Shown here in pieces: positions 34,001 through 46,876 of a DNA stretch of 64,000 nt; the stretch's first letter is position 1; every line of letters begins with the position of its first letter. The stretch is from Agrococcus sediminis (GTDB lineage Bacteria > Actinomycetota > Actinomycetes > Actinomycetales > Microbacteriaceae): assembly GCF_007923295.1 (NCBI RefSeq), contig NZ_VOIR01000012.1, positions 248,001 through 312,000 of the forward strand, written 5' to 3'. The notes beneath the pieces are model-generated. The model saw only the letters and a program-made list of their open reading frames with translations, did no database searches and was not told the origin of the DNA. The position numbers and the translations under genes are program-made.

Positions 34001-34189
34001 GCCGAGCTCCTGCGTGCTCGTGCGCGTCACCCAGACACCGCCGTCGTTGAGGTCGACGTCGGTGGTCGTGAAGCCGTCGTAGGTGAACGCGAGGATCCCG
34101 AGCGCGACGGAGACGGCGGTGACGAGACCGCCCGCTGCCGCAGACCTGCGGTGGTGCTTCACCCACCGGAGCAAGACCGGCTCCCCCAC
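28064..34189 (-). CDS. giant membrane-anchored Ig-like/Fn3 surface protein
   Basis: Up to 2041 residues. The frame opens with GTG at 34187-34189, but GGGGGAG lies six bases before an in-frame TTG (34172-34174), which may be the true start (MLRWVKHHRRSAA). A single membrane helix (about 15-38) is followed by a beta-rich, propeller-like region to about 330. An acidic Glu/Ser linker precedes a tandem array of bacterial Ig/cadherin-like repeats marked by VLWNDVDADGD, LLANDVDPAGG, VLGNDFSPDG, VLENDSDPDQD, VLENDLDPDGD and VLQDDFNPY. About four Fn3 domains lie at roughly 1480-1850. A Cys-containing C-terminal domain ends the protein. It matches the Fn3 protein of PFNA clusters and is likely a cell-surface adhesin or sensor. 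It is the first gene of the operon. Confidence 0.9.
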   Translation of the reverse strand: MGEPVLLRWVKHHRRSAAAGGLVTAVSVALGILAFTYDGFTTTDVDLNDGGVWVTRTSTQELGRINIQAEELDAGLTSPTATFDVLQDGDRVLLHNQEASAALVVDPLQVATGTSVQLPPQGEIAMGGGIVAILDPADGFLWAMPFDELGGFSAESTDPIAELGEGAAVAVGLDGTVHAVSPSGAQQVVVPLEDGVLDEPRFRERGELREMADPVVTAVGAEPVVLDASTGALLLPGRAVEVPEGAAVQLVGDASDRVVLSTPTQLIRQPLGGGEPEVEEHPDGGDAVRPVQLDGCVYGVWPAAADFVRDCQDDARDHRVQVEGMDGSPTAFRVNRDAVVLNQFVQGASWILADTLIMVDNWDDLVPPESEEQSEEEEDESTEDLLTNQPPPVNEENTAPVANDDRFGARPGRSTILPVLWNDVDADGDVLTAAVAGPLPEGVSVAPVANDSRLQLELPADYAGGGFSFSYEIDDGRGETDEATVAVQVRAQSENGAPEQLRAQAFAVEQGGEYEYQALSDWLDPDGDDLYLQGATSASGDTIQTDPSGRLIYTATGDVGIQEVEITVSDGRTETTAEVTVDVRERGDANPLANADFITTIEGREATVRPMLNDFSPSGRPLRLASVEPAEGLEMTWDASTGTVRITGGAVGTHYFTYMIADGPLSSIGRVRVDIRTPDDEARPVAVRDIALVPQQGSAVVDLLANDVDPAGGVLVVQQFTIENAAPVTVELRDRRIVSIVDNRGLESPFQFTYTVSNGRYSETGTVEVIPVAPPEQPRAPKAVDDAATVRAGDYATVDVLGNDFSPDGTPFEINPQVIDTSFASEEEGVAFISEGKLRVHALEGGPTRATVTYEILDELGNRDSATVAVTIVPREAEQNAPPAPETVTSRVLAGATVRIPIPLDGIDPDGDGVELVGYDTGPDGGRVLPEVGPDYFDFEAFPGSAGTVEFTYRVRDRWGAEGTATAIIGIAQAADVNQTPFAQTDLITVRPDRAIAVPVLENDSDPDQDALTLQVDGLELPSELSEAEVNTERSTVDLRSPSAPGDYQFTYAVVDARGASTTGTVLLTVAEDAPLQPPAARDDPLPRDQVELDQAFDVPVLENDLDPDGDPSDLELSIVTGEGRVVGDMVQVVPSEEFQVVTYRVTDIDGLAAEAFVAVPPVRDRAPYLASTQALQIGSGLELIIELRDEVTVPSGGAPRITSGDTVTAVNAEGSLIVDNDTLRFQSPQGYVGPASITFEVTDGDGPDDPDGNTAMLTIPIDVTPSSAIPPSFAGAVVRPEAGERAATFDLLDATTDPDVGDMEAMRFELRGGSMPGVQHSLEGSVFTASADRTTAPGTTGSFQIVAIDPLGNEAPGTVVVEVVATTRPMAIARPDTGEATAGQPVTVDVLQDDFNPYRDEGVPLEILSAELVAGQGEPSTDGRTVTVTPAADFSGVLTVRYTVQDATERVERQVTGTLTLNVKARPDAPPRPNVDAVGDRQVTLTWAAPPSNGAPITGYVVQSTDGAISFPCSSTTCTVTGLRNNITYTFQVVAQNEVGDSDPSPASNEARPDRRPEQPAPPVVERGDTQVGLTWTPPASLGSPIQHYVVEISPPAPGGVVQQQAAGTSFTWTGLANGTAYSFRIQAVNLAPEPSDFSAYSQPVTPAGPPTQVQQVSASPDRSIPGEVQIQVTWQAPNPNGATIETYTVTPSNGAAPVQVTGTSANFRFPAADESISFTVTATNDAGTSQPSAASAPVRTYTAPDAPSSVSATDGNGDSVVGWTPGNPNGLRSNEIRFEVRGGGAGAQSFGPGGTYTGVDNNGGPYTFEVRAYAIVDGVEYSSGWTAAGNVARPYGAIGSPSASGSGQVEQVTFQWSAPARNGRNITTRIRIDNGSWQSVRNSDSITVGARGGQTVRITVESSTGADPTGHGAQTTTATAQATAEVRLNPRVTLSKGDIAHAGGSNPCAGANGEPCRYYQLNWQDLRPGNYQFSCHNTASNGGAQFQSGTVSVGSLSGSTQNRANGDKMCYSGFAGDAWMQISGGPDNVNLSTPRVRWP

Positions 34190-34246
34190 CTCATGAGAAA
34201 CGCTGACCGAAACCTGAGGGCACGCTTGCAGAGCGTGACCGCGGCC

Positions 34247-34275
34247 ATTGTGTCAGATGAGCGAGCCTCGAGTCT
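34247..34275 (-). promoter_or_regulatory. possible promoter of the PFNA/T7SS operon
   Basis: The minus strand has an extended -10-like TGaCACAAT (34247-34255) about 58 bases before the GTG start; no clear -35 is present. The rest of the 188-bp gap shows nothing else. Confidence 0.35.
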
Positions 34276-34377
34276 GGGCGGTGTGTCGCGGCCGGTGTCT
34301 CGCGACGCGTGCGACCTGCGGTCGCGCGCTCCTCGACCTTGAGCCCTCCGCGCTCACCACGCAGGTGAGCTCCGGGC

Positions 34378-35904
34378 TCAACTCCTGGCGCGCTCGTAGG
34401 CCGCGAGGCGCTCGGCGTTCTCGGCGTTGAAGTCGTCCATCGCCTGGCGGTTCCACTCGCGGGCGCGGCGGCCGCGGCGGGAGACGATCCCGCCGACCCA
34501 CACCGGCACCTCGCGCGCGATGACGAACGCGAGCACCGACAGGGGCGCCAGGATCAGCTGGCCCAGCTCCTCCGCGTCGATGCCCGGGAGCGCCGTGTAG
34601 CTCTCCCAGCCGCCCTCCGCCTCCATGTAGGCGCCGCCGATGTGCGCGGCGTAGACGAGGAGCGCGACGAGGAAGGCGCCGAGCACGTGCGCCCACCAGC
34701 CTGCGCGGTTGACGACGAGCGTGACCAGCCAGTAGGCGAGGAAGAAGACGATGACCGGCAGGAGGAACGAGGGCCGCAGCCACACGGTCTCGAGCGTCTC
34801 GGCGGCGTCGAAGCCGCGGTCGAAGAGGTAGCCGACCGCGAAGAACGCGGCGGCGAACACGAGCGCGAAGATCGCCGTGGCGAGGAGCGCGACCGCGAAG
34901 CCGACCCCGCGGGCGCCCTTCCGGCGCGGCGGCACGGGCTCCTCGACGAGCACGATGGGCGTGCCGCCCGAGGCCGCGCGCGCCGTCTCCTCGTCGACCG
35001 CGATCGCCGATGCGGGCACCTCGTCGCGCACGATGCCGAAGCGTTGCGTGCGCTCGTCGGCGCCCGGCTGCTGCTCGAGCACGCGGGTGTCGCCGTCGGC
35101 GTCGTGCGTGTCGATCGCACGGGTGGCCTGGTCGTCGTGGTGCTGGGCGTCCATCGCCTGCGTCGGCTCCGGCTCGACGAAGTCGCGGTCGGAGCGGCCG
35201 TCGCGGGAGGCGGCGGCGGCACCTGCGGCTCCGGCGGCGGCGACGCCGCCCGCGGCGAGCGCGCCGGCGTGGCCGCGATCGGCGTCGGGCGCGGGGTCGC
35301 CGTCGGGCGTGCCGTCGCCGCCGACGTCACCGGCCGCGCCGGCGTCCGTGCCGGCGGTGTGGCGGCGCAGGCCGAAGGAGGGGCGGCGCGGCTCGACGAG
35401 CGGAGGCGGGCCGTCGCCCGCGTCGCGCGAGGCGTCGTCGCCGTCGGCCGCCGCGTCGCGGGGGCCCTCGGGCTCGTGCGGGGCGAGCTCGGGCTGCTGC
35501 TCGAGCGAGCTGGCCGCCGCGTCGCCGTGCGCCTCGTGGGCGTCGGTGCGGGCCATGTCGTCGGGCGCGGCGGCCGAGTGCGACGGGCCGCGCAGCGTGG
35601 AGGGCGCGATCACGGTCGGCTCGATGGGGCTGTCGCCCCGGTCGTCGGCGACCGCGGTGTCGAGCGGCGCGGTGTCGGTGCCCGGCTCGTGCTCCACGAG
35701 CGGCTGGTGCTCGTCGTGCTCGGAGACCGAGGTGGCCGCGACCTCCGCGTCGTCGGGCGCGTCGTCGGCCGAGTGGTGGTGCACCTGGCGCTCGCTCGTC
35801 GAGGGCTCGACGGCCTCAGCGCCGGTGTCGCCGGTGGTGGGCTCCTTGGCCGATGCGCTGCCGAAGAACCGATCGCGCCACGAGGTGGGCTGCTCGTCGC
35901 TCAT
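34378..35904 (-). CDS. acidic low-complexity protein with C-terminal four-helix membrane domain
   Basis: The 508-residue protein starts at ATG 35902-35904 with a strong AGGAGG. Residues 1-330 are Asp/Ala/Glu/His-rich and probably disordered, with short repeats such as QHHDDQATRAIDTHDADG and an Ala-rich GALAAGGVAAAGAAGAAAA run. Residues about 350-480 hold four hydrophobic helices (GVGFAVALLATAIFALVFAA; LPVIVFFLAYWLVTLVV; GAFLVALLVYAAHIG; LILAPLSVLAFVI). A charged tail ends AENAERLAAYERARS. I recognise no family. It stands alone between rpoC and the PFNA operon with its own promoter; whether it belongs to the secretion system is unknown. Confidence 0.85.
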   Translation of the reverse strand: MSDEQPTSWRDRFFGSASAKEPTTGDTGAEAVEPSTSERQVHHHSADDAPDDAEVAATSVSEHDEHQPLVEHEPGTDTAPLDTAVADDRGDSPIEPTVIAPSTLRGPSHSAAAPDDMARTDAHEAHGDAAASSLEQQPELAPHEPEGPRDAAADGDDASRDAGDGPPPLVEPRRPSFGLRRHTAGTDAGAAGDVGGDGTPDGDPAPDADRGHAGALAAGGVAAAGAAGAAAASRDGRSDRDFVEPEPTQAMDAQHHDDQATRAIDTHDADGDTRVLEQQPGADERTQRFGIVRDEVPASAIAVDEETARAASGGTPIVLVEEPVPPRRKGARGVGFAVALLATAIFALVFAAAFFAVGYLFDRGFDAAETLETVWLRPSFLLPVIVFFLAYWLVTLVVNRAGWWAHVLGAFLVALLVYAAHIGGAYMEAEGGWESYTALPGIDAEELGQLILAPLSVLAFVIAREVPVWVGGIVSRRGRRAREWNRQAMDDFNAENAERLAAYERARS

Positions 35905-35946
35905 GGTGAAACCTCCTGAGGCGGCTCGGTGCCGCGCCGTCGGCCG

Positions 35947-35975
35947 ATTGTAGGCACGGCGCGCCGGGCGTCCCC
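35947..35975 (-). promoter_or_regulatory. promoter of the 508-aa membrane protein gene
   Basis: TACAAT (35947-35952, minus strand) is a near-perfect -10. It lies about 40 bases before the ATG; the -35 (GGGGAC at 17 bp) is weak. Confidence 0.5.
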
Positions 35976-36018
35976 CGCGCCGCACCGCGCGCATCCGTTT
36001 TGCCCCGGGCACGACGAA

Positions 36019-36046
36019 GGGGCCGCACCCTCGCGGGTGCGGCCCC
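36019..36046 (-). terminator. terminator after rpoC
   Basis: A perfect 12-bp stem (ggggccgcaccc / gggtgcggcccc) with loop tcgc extends with flanking gacga/tcgtc pairing. It lies 16 bases beyond the rpoC stop. Confidence 0.88.
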
Positions 36047-36061
36047 ATCGTCGACTGCGGG

Positions 36062-39946
<3,885 letters not shown>

Positions 39947-39989
39947 TGCATTTCCCTCTTGTTTCGAAGTTCTGTCTGCGGCTGCTGGA

Positions 39990-43460
<3,471 letters not shown>

Positions 43461-43608
43461 GGCAGATACCTCCGGGCCGGGAAGGGTTGCGGGTCTTCCC
43501 GGGATCGTGTCGTCGGTGAGAGACTCGTCAACACCCTGAAGCGCCCTGTTCGGGCGCAGGCCGACCGCAATATGAAGGCAGAGGGGATGTCTGTGAGCGC
43601 AAATGGCT

Positions 43609-43637
43609 ACGATACGCCGCGGATGCCCGGATGTCCA
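43609..43637 (-). promoter_or_regulatory. rpoBC promoter
   Basis: TGGACA (43632-43637) and TATCGT (43609-43614) on the minus strand are separated by exactly 17 bp, a good primary-sigma match. Transcription would start near 43602, about 140 bases from the rpoB TTG. Confidence 0.6.
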
Positions 43638-43714
43638 GCCGGGTCGGCGTGTCGGCCCTCGCCCCTGCGTCCGACGATGCTAGCGCGCGACCCGGATCGC
43701 CGCGAGGGCGGACA

Positions 43715-44554
43715 ATGGTGCCTGTGGAGACCCCCAGTCGCCGGCTCTCGAGCGGCCTGCACGCCGAGATGCGCTTCGCCGGCGCGGGCGGCTGGCAGCT
43801 CGTCGTCGACGGCACGCCGCAGTCGCACGTCGACCCCGAGCGGCCGGAGCTGCTCGTCTACGAGTACGTGCAGCAGATCGGGCACGTCATCGACGCGCTG
43901 CCGCCCGGCCCGGTCACCGCGGTGCACCTCGGCGCCGGCGCGCTGACGCTCCCCCGCTACGTCGACGCGACCCGCCCGGGCTCCCGCCAGCAGGTGATCG
44001 AGCTCGAGCCGCTGCTCGTCGAGCTCGTGCGCGAGGTCGCGCCGCTCCCCCGCGGCGCGAGCGTGCGGGTGCGCTACGGCGATGCCCGCGAGCAGCTCGG
44101 CCGCCTGCCCGCGGGGCTGCGCGGGAGCGCCGACCTCGTGGTGGTGGATGTCTTCTCGGGCTCGCAGACGCCGGCCCACGTGACCACCGTCGAGTTCCAC
44201 GCGCTCGTGCGCGACCTGCTCGCGCCCGACGGCGTCGTGGTCGTGAACATCGCCGACGACCGCACGCTCGCGTTCGCCAAGCGCCAGCTCGCTGCGCTGC
44301 ACGAGGTGCACGGCGAGGTCGCCGCGCTCGCCGATCCCGGCATGCTCAAGGGCCGCAGGTTCGGCAACGTCGTGGCGGTCGCGGGCGCGGCGCTGCCCGA
44401 CCTCGACGCGATCGGCCGCGCGCTGCGGCGCGACCCGCTGCCGGGCAAGGTCGTCTCGGGCGCCGAGCTGCGCCGCTTCCTCGGGGGCGCGCTGCCGGCG
44501 CGGGACGCCGACGCGACGCCGAGCCCCGCGCCCGGCCGCGGCGTCTTCGGCTGA
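43715..44554 (+). CDS. spermidine-synthase-like methyltransferase-fold protein 1
   Basis: The 279-residue protein starts at ATG 43715 with GAGGG six bases upstream; an upstream in-frame ATG at 43631 would overlap the rpoB promoter and is less likely. The N-terminal beta region (GGWQLVVDGTPQSHVD) and the Rossmann core (VTAVHLGAGALTLPRYV, VIELEPLLVELV, RVRYGDARE, DLVVVDVFSG) match spermidine synthase. Proteins of this stand-alone actinobacterial type are annotated as spermidine synthase, but polyamine synthesis has not been shown for them generally. It is paralogous to the protein at 45905-46876. Substrate unknown. Confidence 0.8.
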   Translation: MVPVETPSRRLSSGLHAEMRFAGAGGWQLVVDGTPQSHVDPERPELLVYEYVQQIGHVIDALPPGPVTAVHLGAGALTLPRYVDATRPGSRQQVIELEPLLVELVREVAPLPRGASVRVRYGDAREQLGRLPAGLRGSADLVVVDVFSGSQTPAHVTTVEFHALVRDLLAPDGVVVVNIADDRTLAFAKRQLAALHEVHGEVAALADPGMLKGRRFGNVVAVAGAALPDLDAIGRALRRDPLPGKVVSGAELRRFLGGALPARDADATPSPAPGRGVFG

Positions 44555-44605
44555 CGCGACCCGCCGCATCCGTCCCTTCCCGGGCGCAGGCCGCGCGGCC
44601 CCGGC

Positions 44606-44697
44606 GCACAACGCAAGCCCGGCGCGCCGGCTCAGCGCGCCTCGGCGGGCGGTGGCTCCAGCGGCCGCTGATCGTCGACGGCGGGCTTGCGTTGTGC
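44606..44697. repeat. 16-bp perfect inverted repeat in intergenic region
   Basis: gcacaacgcaagcccg at 44606-44621 is repeated in inverse orientation at 44682-44697. The arms are separated by 60 bases that contain the palindrome cagcggccgctg. It occupies most of the 209-bp gap between the spermidine-synthase-like and TPR genes. It may be a long-loop terminator or the remnant of a small mobile element. Confidence 0.7.
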
Positions 44698-44763
44698 TGG
44701 GCGCCCCGCGGCTCGCGGGGCGGGCTCCCGGGGAAAGCCGCCCCGGTGCGGGACGATGACCGC

Positions 44764-45336
44764 ATGAGCGAGTCGATCGGCTACGACCAGACCGCGCTGC
44801 GGAACGCCGTCGACGTCGGGGCCGCGGCCCGCAGGCTGCGCCAGCTCGGCCGCGAGCGCTCGCTCGCCGCGGTGTCGGAGCGCGCCTGGCTGCTCGAGAG
44901 CATCGGCCGGCTCGACGAGGCGCTCGCGGCGGCGAGCGAGGCGGTGACCCTCGCGCGAGCGTCGGGCTCGCGCGACCGGGTCGCCGAGGCGCGGCTGCTG
45001 CGCGCCTCCGTCGTGCAGACGCGCGGCGACCTGCGCACGGCGCTGCGCGAGTGCACGGCGATCATCGCCGAGTCGCGCTCGAACGACTGGGTCGAGCTCT
45101 GGGCGCACGCGCTGCAGCAGCGCGGCACCGTGCACTTCGCGCTCGAGCAGTGGCACGAGTCGCTCGTCGACTTCACCGTCGCGGTCGAGCTGTGCCGCGA
45201 GGCGCAGCTGCCGGCCGAGCAGCTCGAGGCGGCCGAGGTCGCGCTGCTCGTCGCGACCGACCGCGCGCAGACCGAGGCCCTGCGGGCCGACCAGGACGTG
45301 CCGCGCGCCTCCCACCCCATCTGGGGCGGGCGCTGA
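44764..45336 (+). CDS. TPR-like helical protein
   Basis: The 190-residue protein starts at ATG 44764 (MSESIGYDQTALRN). Its repeated helix pairs resemble tetratricopeptide repeats (ERAWLLESIGRLDEALAAAS, EARLLRASVVQTRGDLRTAL, ALQQRGTVHFALEQWHESL). There is no signal peptide or membrane helix. TPR proteins act as protein-interaction scaffolds; no partner is indicated. It lies between the two spermidine-synthase-like paralogues with an SprT-like gene 93 bases downstream. Confidence 0.8.
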   Translation: MSESIGYDQTALRNAVDVGAAARRLRQLGRERSLAAVSERAWLLESIGRLDEALAAASEAVTLARASGSRDRVAEARLLRASVVQTRGDLRTALRECTAIIAESRSNDWVELWAHALQQRGTVHFALEQWHESLVDFTVAVELCREAQLPAEQLEAAEVALLVATDRAQTEALRADQDVPRASHPIWGGR

Positions 45337-45429
45337 CGCGCACCTTCCACAGGCGTTCGCGGCCGGTCGGCGCAGCGTGGGCGGCGGCTGGCATGCTCGC
45401 AGCCGGGCGCGGGGCTGGAGGAGGAGCGG

Positions 45430-45888
45430 ATGGCTGATCTCGATCGGGTGCGGATCTGGGCGGAGGCCCTCATCCGGCTGCACCTCGACGACAGCTGGAG
45501 CTTCGCCTTCGACCGTGCCGCGAAGCGCGCGGGCCTCACGGACTACACGCACCGGCGCATCACGGTCTCGCGGCACCTCGCCGCGCGCTGGGACGACGAC
45601 GAGGTGCACCAGACGCTCCTGCACGAGGTCGCCCACGCGATGGTCGGGCCGGGTGCGGGGCACGGCCCGCGCTGGGAGCGCACCGCGCGCGAGCTCGGCT
45701 ACGTCGGCGGGCGCACGCACCAGGGCGAGATCGCCGCGGAGCGCGCCGGCTGGGTGGGCTCGTGCCCCGGCGGCCACGAGCACGTGCGCTTCCGGGCCCC
45801 CAGGGGCCGCTACGCGTGCACGCCGTGCACGCGCTCGGCGCGCCGGGTGGTCGAGGTGCGCTGGCGCCGCCGCGAGCAGGCCGCGTGA
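45430..45888 (+). CDS. SprT-like zinc metalloprotease-domain protein
   Basis: The 152-residue protein starts at ATG 45430 with a strong GGAGGAG. The zincin motif HEVAH (H65, E66, H69) is present with a later GHGPRW as third-ligand region. Its overall pattern is SprT-like: an ITVSRHLAARWDDDEVHQTLL lead-in and a C-terminal CPGGH...CTPC possible zinc ribbon. Eukaryotic relatives (Spartan) degrade DNA-protein crosslinks, while the bacterial SprT role is not established. It ends 16 bases before the second spermidine-synthase-like gene, so the two may be co-transcribed. Confidence 0.88.
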   Translation: MADLDRVRIWAEALIRLHLDDSWSFAFDRAAKRAGLTDYTHRRITVSRHLAARWDDDEVHQTLLHEVAHAMVGPGAGHGPRWERTARELGYVGGRTHQGEIAAERAGWVGSCPGGHEHVRFRAPRGRYACTPCTRSARRVVEVRWRRREQAA

Positions 45889-45904
45889 GCCGCGGGCGCC
45901 GGCG

Positions 45905-46876
45905 GTGACGGCCCGCACGCTCTCGAATGGGCTCGAGGCCCGACTGGTCGCCGACGCGCACGGGCTCGTGCTGGTGATCGACGGCATCGAGCAGTCGCAC
46001 CTCGGCCCCGCCGGCGCGCCGCCCCGGCACGCCTCGCACCGGTGGATGCTCGCGGCCGCAGTCGAGTCGCTGGCCGCCTCCGGCGGCGGCACGGCGCTCC
46101 ACCTCGGCGGCGGCGCGGCAGCGCTGCCGCGGGCGCTGCAGGAGGCGCTGCCGCACCTGCGGCAGACGGTGGTCGAGCTCGAATCCGCGATCGTCGCGCT
46201 CGTCGCCGAGGCGGCGCCGCTGCCGGCGGGCATCGACGTCGTCGTCGGCGACGGGCGCGCCGTGCTCGAGCGCGTCGCCGCGCCGGTCGCGCTCGTGACC
46301 ATCGACGTCTTCGGCGCGGGGCGGGTGCCGGCGCCCTTCACGACGCTCGAGTGCTTCGCGGCGGCCCGGGCGGCGCTCGAGCCCGGCGGCGCGCTCGTCG
46401 TGAACTCGGCCGACGGCCCGCCGCTGCGGTTCCTCCGCGGTCAGCTCGCGACGCTGCGGGCCGTCTTCGCCCACGTCGCGCTCGTCACCACCGGCTCGAC
46501 GCTCGCCGGCGCCCGCCACAGCAACGCGGTGCTGCTCGCGAGCGATGCGCCGCTGCCGCTCGACGCGGTGCGGGAGCGGGTGCGCACCGGGCCGCCGCCG
46601 GCCGCCGTGCTCGGCTGGGATCGGCTGCGGCGCTTCGTCGACGAGGCATCGCCGGTGCCGGTGCGCGATGCCACCGCGGTCGACTCCCCCGCCCCGGTGC
46701 GGTCGGCCTACCTGGGCTCCGCCGCGCTGCCGCCGTCGCTCACCGCGCCGGACGCCCGACCTGCGGGCGGCCCTGACGCATCCCCCGCCCGCACCGCGCC
46801 GGGCGCGACCGCCCCGGCCGGCCCGCCCGGCGCATCCGCGCCCTCGACCGCCTCGGGCGGCGCGGCCGCCTCGTAG
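45905..46876 (+). CDS. spermidine-synthase-like methyltransferase-fold protein 2
   Basis: The 323-residue protein starts at GTG 45905. It is a paralogue of the protein at 43715-44554. Equivalent segments are VLVIDGIEQSHL, TALHLGGGAAALPRAL, VVELESAIVALV, VVVGDGRA, VTIDVFGAG and the C-terminal LRRFV. A Pro/Ala/Ser-rich tail of about 60 residues follows. Its last 169 bases overlap the 3' end of the convergent MFS gene, so the tail may be over-predicted or the genes truly overlap. Substrate unknown. Confidence 0.78.
   Translation: MTARTLSNGLEARLVADAHGLVLVIDGIEQSHLGPAGAPPRHASHRWMLAAAVESLAASGGGTALHLGGGAAALPRALQEALPHLRQTVVELESAIVALVAEAAPLPAGIDVVVGDGRAVLERVAAPVALVTIDVFGAGRVPAPFTTLECFAAARAALEPGGALVVNSADGPPLRFLRGQLATLRAVFAHVALVTTGSTLAGARHSNAVLLASDAPLPLDAVRERVRTGPPPAAVLGWDRLRRFVDEASPVPVRDATAVDSPAPVRSAYLGSAALPPSLTAPDARPAGGPDASPARTAPGATAPAGPPGASAPSTASGGAAAS

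Noticed and set aside
44632-46341. 569-codon minus-strand open frame
   Set aside because: Antisense to the TPR, SprT-like and second spermidine-synthase-like genes; Arg/Ala-rich shadow sequence.
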